Assembly (NCBI RefSeq): GCF_000305775.1
Contig: NC_018866.1
Span: 2,747,001 to 2,811,000, forward strand
Length of the DNA: 64,000 bases
Direction of reading: 5' to 3'
Origin: Dehalobacter sp. DCA
GTDB taxonomy: Bacteria > Bacillota > Desulfitobacteriia > Desulfitobacteriales > Syntrophobotulaceae
Made by a program: the position numbers and the translations under genes. The notes under the pieces were generated by a model that ran no database searches, was not told the origin of the DNA, and saw only the letters and a list, made by a program, of their open reading frames with translations. Below, one piece after another: positions 58,502 to 64,000 of this stretch. How positions within the stretch are numbered: position 1 is the first letter of the stretch; each line of letters opens with the position of its first letter.

Positions 58502-59194
58502 ATGTATGAAAAATGGCTGAAGCCGTTGAGCAGCTGTGCGCTGTTTGACAAGATTGAACCCAGCGAAATTCTTGGTATTCTTCATTGTATGAATATAAAA
58601 ATTTATGATTATAAAAAGAATGAATGCCTGACCTTAGCTGGGGAAACGCTCTCCAAAATTGGTGTAGTTTTGAGCGGGAATGTTTCCTCCACCAAAGAAA
58701 CGGTTTCCGGGAACAGGGTTTTAATCAGTGTTCTTGGCCCCGGAGAAATGTTCGGAGAAATGGCCGCCTATTCCGTTACAAAGTCCTGGCCGGTCACAGT
58801 CATCGCCCAATCGAGCTGTACGGTGATGTTTTTTCCTCAGGACAAAATTGTCGGCTGCTGTGAGAAAGTATGCATCAGCCATAAGAAATTGATCATGAAT
58901 ATGCTGAAGGTCTTATCGAACAGGGCATTAATGCTCAATAAAAAGGTAGAGTACCTTTCAATCAAGAGTCTCCGGGGCAAGGTCAGCACCTATTTACTTG
59001 ACGAGTACGAGAAGACCGGCAATCATACCTTTCAATTAAACCTCAACCGGAATGATTTGGCCGATTTCATTAACGTCTCCCGCCCTTCCCTTTCCCGTGA
59101 ACTCTGCAAAATGAGAGACGAAGGAATGATCGATTTCCACAGTACAACGGTTAAAATAAAAGATTATGAGGTTTTAAAAAAATTTAGCGAATGA
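58502..59194 (+). CDS. Crp/Fnr-family transcriptional regulator
   Basis: The 230-residue protein has a cNMP-binding-like beta-roll (about 15-130) with LGPGEMFGEMAAYS and the VLSGNVSSTK strand, then a C-terminal helix-turn-helix (about 165-225) with NRNDLADFINVSRPSLSRELCKMRDEG. The cAMP contact residues (RxxLS-like) are not conserved, and there is no N-terminal Fnr iron-sulfur cysteine set, so the effector is unknown. Dehalorespiring relatives use Crp/Fnr proteins (CprK) for reductive dehalogenase control, but there is no such operon here. ATG 58502 is 8 nt from AGAGGTG; the frame opens at GTG 58493. Confidence 0.9.
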   Translation: MYEKWLKPLSSCALFDKIEPSEILGILHCMNIKIYDYKKNECLTLAGETLSKIGVVLSGNVSSTKETVSGNRVLISVLGPGEMFGEMAAYSVTKSWPVTVIAQSSCTVMFFPQDKIVGCCEKVCISHKKLIMNMLKVLSNRALMLNKKVEYLSIKSLRGKVSTYLLDEYEKTGNHTFQLNLNRNDLADFINVSRPSLSRELCKMRDEGMIDFHSTTVKIKDYEVLKKFSE

Positions 59195-59231
59195 AGTTGT
59201 TGATTTAAACGATACCTGAAGGAGTGTTGTA

Positions 59232-59489
59232 ATGACGAAGGACACCTTTGCAAGAACATTTGGCTTCGAGGATTATGGCCATATGCTTGCAAGTACAACG
59301 ACTGTCTTTAAGGACAACGATACTGATACTTGCTGGAATATCACCAAACTCTCGCAGGATAAATTTCTTACCTGGGATGATGCTGAAATCGGGGACGACC
59401 GGGTTGAAGTATTCTTGACAGAAAATGAAGCCCAGGCTTATCTGAAACAGCTAAGAGACAATCAAAATATTCTTGCGAATTTTGAGTAG
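59232..59489 (+). CDS. 85-residue protein of unknown function
   Basis: I do not recognise the family. GAAGGAGTG lies 8 nt before ATG 59232, a good SD, and the protein is rich in acidic residues (pI low) with aromatic patches: KDTFARTFGFEDYGHML, DTDTCWNITKLSQDKFLTWDDAE, and a C-terminal helix ENEAQAYLKQLRDNQNIL. No signal, membrane segment or motif is visible. It lies 37 bp after the Crp/Fnr gene and could be in one transcript with it. The riboswitch promoter follows and partly overlaps its last codons. Confidence 0.68.
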   Translation: MTKDTFARTFGFEDYGHMLASTTTVFKDNDTDTCWNITKLSQDKFLTWDDAEIGDDRVEVFLTENEAQAYLKQLRDNQNILANFE

Positions 59490-59501
59490 CTTTGCTATAA
59501 T
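59473..59501 (+). promoter_or_regulatory. promoter of the Mn riboswitch transcript
   Basis: TTGCGA (59473-59478) and TATAAT (59496-59501) with a 17-bp spacer. The -35 lies in the last codons of the preceding gene. Transcription should start near 59508. Confidence 0.75.
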
Positions 59502-59507
59502 AGCTTT

Positions 59508-59620
59508 GTTATAGGGAGTAGCTTAATACTCAAGACCGTCATTACGGACAGATGATGTCCCGGTCCTGAGGCAACTTAGTTGTTAGCGAGACTTTAACTT
59601 TGGTTAAAGTCTCTTTTTAT
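59508..59620 (+). ncRNA. yybP-ykoY manganese riboswitch with terminator
   Basis: The conserved GGGAGTAGC lies at 59514-59522, followed by the arm with GACCGTCATTACGGAC, a GAGGCAACTTAGTTG arm, and the 3' signature TTAGCGAGAC (59583-59592), matching the known yybP-ykoY Mn2+ aptamer. P1 is GTTATAG (59508-59514) with CTTTAAC (59592-59598). The same CTTTAAC is part of a terminator hairpin AGACTTTAAC/GTTAAAGTCT (59589-59612) with a TTTTTATTTT tail. P1 and the terminator are mutually exclusive, so ligand binding should turn expression on. The downstream gene is now only a fragment of terC. Confidence 0.88.
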
Positions 59621-59684
59621 TTTGCTTTTAAGGTTAACGAAATTGATCCCCGTGATTTTAAAGGAATTAAATAAACTAAATTGA

Positions 59685-59987
59685 AAGACAATTGCTGGAG
59701 CTTCTCATGGAAGCTATATCATGGTCGTACTTGGCTTAATGATCAGCATACCCATTATGGTATTCGGCAGTAAGTTAATTATTAAGCTGATGGACCGTTT
59801 TCCGTTTATTATTAGTCTGGGTGCAGCCATTATTGCTTTTACTGCAGGGAAAATGATTACCAGTGAGCCTTTGCTTGCAAGCTTTTTAAGCGATCCAGTA
59901 CTTAAATATAGTTTGATTGCTTTGGTTACTGCCGGAGTTTTGCTGATTGGACAATGGAAGAAACAAAAAACCTGCTCGGCAAAGTAA
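59685..59987 (+). pseudogene. truncated TerC-family metal exporter (C-terminal remnant)
   Basis: The frame contains only the last 100 or so residues of a TerC/YkoY-type membrane protein. The conserved block IAGASHGSYIMVVLGLMISIPIMVFGSKLI (about 59691-59780) is immediately preceded by an in-frame stop at 59682-59684. TerC proteins are about 220-240 residues, so roughly the first 130, including the metal-binding N-terminal half, are missing. The usual start region after the riboswitch is absent: only 64 bp separate the terminator from the stop. An ATG at 59721 could start an 88-residue product but has no SD. A Mn2+ riboswitch upstream matches the known role of TerC/YkoY proteins in Mn export. 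Confidence 0.82.
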
Positions 59988-60121
59988 TAGCTTAAATTTT
60001 GCTTGTGCGCTGAGGAACATCGTAAAAAGCAAACTTCATTGTTAAAATGATTCTCTTATTGACACTTTCCTCGATAAACTATACGATTAAAATGGTTGGA
60101 AACGTAGGAGGATCAGAAGAT

Positions 60122-61279
60122 ATGAAATTTAAACAAATCTGTTCTGCCACCTTGATTACAGGACTATGTCTGATGCTTGTATCCGGCTGCAATGCCCAAA
60201 AAACAGCAACAATAAAAATCGGCGGCAATTTTGAATTAACCGGGGAAATTGCCGAGTTTGGAATCATGGGTGAAAACGGGGCGAAGCTCGCAATCAAAGA
60301 AGCGAATGAAAATGGCGGTGTACTTAAACGTCAAATTGAATACATCAGTACCGACAATCAGTCCAATGCTGCCGAATCAACCGCAGCGACCACCAAACTG
60401 GTTACACAGGATAAAGTCATTGCGATCATCGGTCCGATGACGAATGCGAATACGCTTGCAGCAATCCCTGTTGCGTCCGCCAACAATGTGCTGCTGATTA
60501 CGCCGACCAGCACAGACGAAAGCATTACCGTTGGCGATGAAGGGCTGAACAAATGGGTATTCCGGAGCTGCTTTATCAACACTTTCCAGGGGGAAATCGC
60601 TGCATCCTATGTGCTGAACACACTGAATGCGTCCAAAGCCACACTGATTATTGATCAGAACGGCACCTATGCCAAGAGTCTGGCAGTAGGTTTTCAGGAT
60701 ACTTTTGAAAAAGCAGGCAAACAAATTGTCGCTTCCGAAGAATACACTTTCGGCCAGGATACAGATTTCCGGGTCATGCTTGCAGAAATTAAAGCTCAAG
60801 ACCCTGATGTGATCTTTGTCCCCGGATGGGCCAATCAAGCCGGGGCCATTATAAAGCAGGCCCGTGAAATGGGACTTGACACGGTCTTCCTCGGCGGTGA
60901 TGGCTGGGGAACAGGGCCGATTAGCGATATTGCCGGCAAAACCGCGCTGAACAACGCTTATTATGTAGATCAGGTCGCTTTGGATGATCCAGTCCTGGCA
61001 GACTTTGCAGCTGCTTACAAAAAGGAATACGGTCAGGATGCTGATATGTTTGCCGCACTTGGTTACGACGCTGCGAACATGATCATCACAGCCATTGAGC
61101 AGGCGAACAGCATGGATACGGAAAAGATCAGGGAAGCCCTCGAGAACCTGACAGATTTCCAAGGAATCACCGGTACAATCACCGTGAATTCTGCAACTCA
61201 TAATCCTGAGAAAAGTGCTGCCATCTTGAAGTTTGTGGGAGGCCAAAAAGTATTTGCTGCTCGCGTGGATCTTCAATAA
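60122..61279 (+). CDS. ABC-type branched-chain amino-acid/amide binding lipoprotein (LivJ-like)
   Basis: A 385-residue lipoprotein (lipobox VSGC at about residue 20) of the periplasmic-binding family 6: KIGGNFELTGEIAEFGIMGENGAKLAIKEANENGG, ISTDNQSNAAESTAATTKLVTQDKVIAIIGPMTN, and later IDQNGTYAKSLAVGFQDTFEKAG and DVIFVPGWANQAGAIIKQAREMGL. It would capture a ligand such as a branched-chain amino acid or amide and pass it to a permease. No livHMGF-type genes adjoin it, so it is an orphan. ATG 60122 has GGAGG 10 nt upstream; the frame opens at 60047 without SD. Confidence 0.9.
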   Translation: MKFKQICSATLITGLCLMLVSGCNAQKTATIKIGGNFELTGEIAEFGIMGENGAKLAIKEANENGGVLKRQIEYISTDNQSNAAESTAATTKLVTQDKVIAIIGPMTNANTLAAIPVASANNVLLITPTSTDESITVGDEGLNKWVFRSCFINTFQGEIAASYVLNTLNASKATLIIDQNGTYAKSLAVGFQDTFEKAGKQIVASEEYTFGQDTDFRVMLAEIKAQDPDVIFVPGWANQAGAIIKQAREMGLDTVFLGGDGWGTGPISDIAGKTALNNAYYVDQVALDDPVLADFAAAYKKEYGQDADMFAALGYDAANMIITAIEQANSMDTEKIREALENLTDFQGITGTITVNSATHNPEKSAAILKFVGGQKVFAARVDLQ

Positions 61280-61466
61280 AGGAAATTTGTGAACGTAATT
61301 ATAGATAGAGTAATGAACGAAAGTGGTTCTCTATTCTTTTATACTTCTATTTTTATGTAATTCTGTTTCCTATTTCTTTCAACAGTTGTATTTAACTTCC
61401 CTGTTTTTCAGTTATGTGTTAAAATGTTTAGATAGATTTGATTAGATATTATAACGATTGCTTTTT

Positions 61467-61502
61467 CATTTATTCTTTATTATTTATAAAAATGAATAAA
61501 TG
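61467..61502 (+). promoter_or_regulatory. AU-rich hairpin in the helicase leader
   Basis: CATTTATTC (61467-61475) pairs perfectly with GAATAAATG (61494-61502). It lies 60 bp before the helicase start, where cold-shock helicase genes often have structured leaders. A weaker ATAGAG/CTCTAT hairpin near 61300-61330 may end the upstream gene. Nothing else stands out between 61280 and 61562. Confidence 0.45.
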
Positions 61503-61562
61503 ATATGAAGCAGTTTTTGTCATAATAAAATAGTAAACGCGATAAAAAGGAGAATCATTTAC

Positions 61563-62978
61563 ATGTCAAATTTCTTTGAAATAGGCCTTAGTAGTGTACT
61601 GACCCAAGCTATTTCTGAAATGGGCTTTGAAGAGACCACACCGATTCAGGAGAGAACGATTCCGCTTGTGCTGGAAGGCAAGGATATTATCGGGCAGGCT
61701 CAGACCGGAACTGGCAAGACAGCCGCTTTCGGAATTCCGATGATTGAGCGTATGAAACCTGACAGAGAAAGTATCAAAGCCCTTGTGGTCACACCAACCC
61801 GGGAACTGGCTATCCAGGTAGCTGAAGAACTGAACCGTATTGGTCAGTTTAAAGGTGTCCGGTCCCTGCCAATTTACGGCGGACAGGATATTGACCGGCA
61901 GATCCGGTCTCTGCGGAACCGGCCGCAGATTATTGTGGGGACTCCCGGACGGCTGATGGACCATATGAGAAGAAGAACCATCCGTCTTCAACAGGTTGAA
62001 ACGGTCGTGCTTGATGAAGCAGACGAAATGCTCAGTATGGGTTTCGTGGAAGATATTGAAAATATTCTGAAGGAAGTTCCTGAACAAAGGCAGACACTGC
62101 TTTTCTCTGCAACGATGCCAAAATCGATTCTGGATCTGGCCCAGCGCTTTATGCAGAATCCGGAATATATCAGCATGAAAACCAAAGAGATCATAGTTCC
62201 TCAAATCGAACAGTGTTACGTGGAAGTCCAGGAAAAACAAAAGTTTGATGTACTCTGCCGCCTGCTGGATATTCAGTCTCCCGATCTGGCCATTGTCTTT
62301 GGACGGACAAAGCGGCGGGTCGATGAGCTGTTTGAGGCTTTAAGCAAAAGAGGTTATTCCGCCGAGGGAATCCACGGCGACCTGACCCAGGCCAGGCGCG
62401 ATATGGTTATGCGTCATTTTAAAGAAGGTTTAACGGAGATTCTGGTTGCTACGGACGTTGCGGCCAGAGGTCTCGATATTAGCGGCGTGACGCACGTCTA
62501 CAATTTTGACGTTCCCCAGGATCCAGAAAGTTATGTCCACAGAATCGGACGTACCGGCCGAGCCGGCAAAGGCGGACAGGCAATTACATTTGTTACTCCA
62601 AGAGAGATCGGCCATTTAAGACTGATTGAGCAGGTCGCCAAAAGAAGAATTACGCGCAAGCCCTTGCCAACCTTTAATGACGTACTGGTCGGTCAGCAGC
62701 GCCTGACCATGGATAAAATTCTTAAAGCGGCCGAGGACGAAGATATTTTACGCTACAAGGAAATGGCGGAAGAATTGTTGGAGGACAACGATTCCATCAC
62801 TTTGTTATCCGCTGCACTGAAACTACTGACGAAGGAGCCAAGTACTGCTCCGATCGTGCTGACTGAGGAAGCGCCTTTGCGTAGTAGGCAGCCCCGCAGG
62901 TTTGATCAGCAGCAAGGATTCCACCGAAACCGCGATAACAGCAAATATCCTTCAAGGTTTCCGAAACGGAAATTCTAA
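61563..62978 (+). CDS. DEAD-box RNA helicase (DeaD/CshA-like)
   Basis: An ATP-dependent RNA helicase for ribosome assembly or mRNA turnover, often needed at low temperature. All motifs are visible in order: Q-motif with [14 protein letters not shown], Walker [37 protein letters not shown] ([14 protein letters not shown]), SAT (LLFSATMP), then [22 protein letters not shown] and [13 protein letters not shown]. The 471 residues end with an Arg/Gln/Phe-rich basic tail (about 440-471), typical of CshA-like proteins. GGAGA lies 10 nt before ATG 61563. A structured AU-rich leader precedes it and a terminator follows. Confidence 0.95.
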   Translation: MSNFFEIGLSSVLTQAISEMGFEETTPIQERTIPLVLEGKDIIGQAQTGTGKTAAFGIPMIERMKPDRESIKALVVTPTRELAIQVAEELNRIGQFKGVRSLPIYGGQDIDRQIRSLRNRPQIIVGTPGRLMDHMRRRTIRLQQVETVVLDEADEMLSMGFVEDIENILKEVPEQRQTLLFSATMPKSILDLAQRFMQNPEYISMKTKEIIVPQIEQCYVEVQEKQKFDVLCRLLDIQSPDLAIVFGRTKRRVDELFEALSKRGYSAEGIHGDLTQARRDMVMRHFKEGLTEILVATDVAARGLDISGVTHVYNFDVPQDPESYVHRIGRTGRAGKGGQAITFVTPREIGHLRLIEQVAKRRITRKPLPTFNDVLVGQQRLTMDKILKAAEDEDILRYKEMAEELLEDNDSITLLSAALKLLTKEPSTAPIVLTEEAPLRSRQPRRFDQQQGFHRNRDNSKYPSRFPKRKF

Positions 62979-63032
62979 ACGAATATACCCATAAGATGGT
63001 TTACAATTTATAAACATTTTGGTAGCATTTAA

Positions 63033-63065
63033 AAAATCCTTTCCGTTTTTAGCGGGAAGGATTTT
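63033..63065. terminator. terminator between helicase and modC
   Basis: AAAATCCTTTCCG pairs with CGGGAAGGATTTT (63033-63045 with 63053-63065, one mismatch). Both strands have T-rich ends, and it lies between convergent genes. Confidence 0.78.
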
Positions 63066-63101
63066 GCGATTTATTCAAAAAACAGGTGACAGGGTTAGCC
63101 T

Positions 63102-63767
63102 TTAATGTCTCCAAAGCTTTGTCTTCTCATTGGAAACGCTTTGGTCTCTATCCATGCGGATGATCTGATCCCCCAGCAGTTCTGCTTCAGCAAGATCATG
63201 AGTAACCAAAACAAAAGGAATTTTCCACTGTCTTTGGATTTTCTTTAGTTCCTGCTGCAGTCCGCTTCTCGTTTCCTGGTCAAGAGCTGACAAAGGCTCA
63301 TCAAGCAGCATGATCTCAGGTTCAGTCATTAACGCCCTGGCCAAAGCGACCCGTTGCTTTTCTCCTCCCGAAATATGCTGCGGATAATGGTTCTGGAGGT
63401 GAAGAATACCAAACATCTCCATCATCTCCTCAGCCGCCCGCGGTTTGGCATGACGCTTTTCCTTGCTTACTCCGTACAAGATATTCCTTCTGACCGACAT
63501 ATGAGGAAACAAGGCATACTCCTGGAATACGTATCCCACCCTTCTCTCTTTTGAAGGACAATTAATTTTATTCTCCGAGAAGTAGACGATACGATCGTTG
63601 ATTTGAATGATCCCCTGGGCAGGAGCTTTCAGTCCAGCCAGGCATTTTAAGATCGTCGTTTTTCCCGAGCCCGAGGGTCCAACAAGGACCAGTATTTCAT
63701 TTTCAGCTTCTAATTCGGCCTTAAGCTCAAAATGGCGAAGCGTTAAACTGAATTTAGCCTTTAGCAT
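63102..63767 (-). CDS. modC: Molybdate/tungstate ABC transporter ATP-binding protein
   Basis: The 221-residue ATPase has Walker A GPSGSGKTTILKCLAGL (about residue 32), the Q-loop in VGYVFQEYALFPHMSVRRNI, the signature SGGEKQRVALARALM (about 133), Walker B MLLDEPLSALD and the H-loop in VLVTHDLAEAELL. The QEYALFPHMSV pattern and the adjacent ModB-type permease point to molybdate or tungstate import. It lacks the C-terminal TOBE/MOP domain of full-length ModC (about 350 residues), which is usual for the short clostridial form. GGGGGGTGAG lies 6 nt before ATG 63767, which is just behind the modB stop. Specificity between molybdate, tungstate and sulfate is not certain. Confidence 0.85.
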   Translation of the reverse strand: MLKAKFSLTLRHFELKAELEAENEILVLVGPSGSGKTTILKCLAGLKAPAQGIIQINDRIVYFSENKINCPSKERRVGYVFQEYALFPHMSVRRNILYGVSKEKRHAKPRAAEEMMEMFGILHLQNHYPQHISGGEKQRVALARALMTEPEIMLLDEPLSALDQETRSGLQQELKKIQRQWKIPFVLVTHDLAEAELLGDQIIRMDRDQSVSNEKTKLWRH

Positions 63768-63769
63768 AC

Positions 63770-64000
63770 TTACTCACCCCCCTCTTCCTGAATAAATCCT
63801 TTTTGCTGCCTTTTTGACCAACGGTTCAGCCAAAAGATCACCAAAAAGCTGAATACCGTCATGATCACAACCAGGATCATCGCCGTTGCAGCATCCCCGC
63901 CTTCATTGGCCATATAAATCGCAATCGGCATGGTTTGCGTTCTGCCGGGAATATTGCCCGCGATCATTAGTGTGGCTCCGAATTCCCCAAGAGAACGCGC
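63770..64000 (-). CDS. modB: Molybdate ABC transporter permease, C-terminal part
   Basis: The frame enters from the right edge, so the N-terminal part is missing; 76 residues are visible. ARSLGEFGATLMIAGNIPGRTQTMPIAIY is the EAA-type loop that contacts the ATPase, and its sequence is characteristic of ModB. A last membrane helix (about 63830-63900) and a basic tail follow. It stops 2 bp before modC, so the two are co-transcribed and probably coupled. The binding protein gene modA should lie to the right, beyond the window. Confidence 0.88.
   Translation of the reverse strand, partial: ARSLGEFGATLMIAGNIPGRTQTMPIAIYMANEGGDAATAMILVVIMTVFSFLVIFWLNRWSKRQQKGFIQEEGGE

Noticed and set aside
60377..61276. 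299-codon minus-strand frame opposite the LivJ-like gene
   Set aside because: No SD or domain; the sense frame has a lipobox and conserved binding-protein motifs.
1..64000. tRNA, rRNA, CRISPR array or prophage
   Set aside because: No cloverleaf with TTCGAATC-type arm, no rRNA sequence, no regularly spaced repeats of 24-40 bp, and no phage structural genes were seen.

Overview
The window reads as chromosome of a spore-forming, strictly anaerobic, low-to-mid GC Firmicute of the Clostridia, most like the Peptococcaceae/Desulfitobacteriaceae (Desulfitobacterium, Dehalobacter, Desulfosporosinus). The placement is inferred from gene content: pyruvate:ferredoxin oxidoreductase, class II (B12) ribonucleotide reductase, rubredoxin, the SleB/YpeB germination pair, Firmicute-type AGGAGG ribosome binding sites with frequent TTG/GTG starts, and sigma-A promoters. 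No marker in the window fixes the genus.

1-16 kb, mostly minus strand, is a cell-surface region. An operon running right to left encodes a 4,6-dehydratase-like membrane protein, a nucleotide-sugar dehydrogenase, a Gfo/Idh oxidoreductase, a small unknown protein, a hexapeptide N-acetyltransferase, a DegT aminotransferase and the start of an O-antigen ligase/polymerase. Together these resemble the WbpA-B-E-D route to UDP-2,3-diacetamido-2,3-dideoxy-glucuronate. Two tandem lytic transglycosylase/CWB2 wall proteins, two membrane-anchored unknown proteins, an SdpR/SdpI-like pair and galU follow.

16-24 kb: clpP with a CtsR-type operator, hsp20, a MGDG-synthase-like glycosyltransferase, a complete IS4-family element (16-bp inverted repeats, 7-bp target duplication) inserted in the last codons of citrate synthase, a CapA protein and a 29-residue hydrophobic peptide.

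24-35.6 kb: one long minus-strand fatty-acid cluster in the streptococcal order (fabT-fabH-acpP-fabK-fabD-fabG-fabF-accB-fabZ-accC-accD-accA), extended by a biotin ligase lacking its DNA-binding domain and by bioY. Malonyl-CoA synthesis, chain elongation and biotin supply are thus linked.

35.8-47.7 kb: LysM protein, a membrane protein with a degenerate ion-channel-like pore, DUF1540, a thioesterase/histidine kinase/HD-GYP set, DUF1294, a zinc-ribbon protein, nrdJ behind an operator-like palindrome, two 56-residue proteins, and a TetR-YhgE pair with a palindromic operator.

47.7-64 kb: nifJ, a lipoprotein/coiled-coil pair beside a two-component system, rubredoxin, a FadR-type regulator, sleB-ypeB, a Crp/Fnr regulator, a yybP-ykoY (Mn2+) riboswitch that now precedes only the C-terminal stub of a TerC-type exporter, an orphan LivJ-like lipoprotein, a DEAD-box helicase, and modC with the end of modB.

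The most unusual structures are a family of intergenic folded repeats with compensating stem changes (717-822 and 18954-19060, with relatives near 2.1, 9.8 and 15.9 kb), matching repeat arms that bracket hsp20, and the riboswitch-driven terC remnant. No rRNA, tRNA, CRISPR array or prophage was seen. All functions are from sequence reading; no database search was run.
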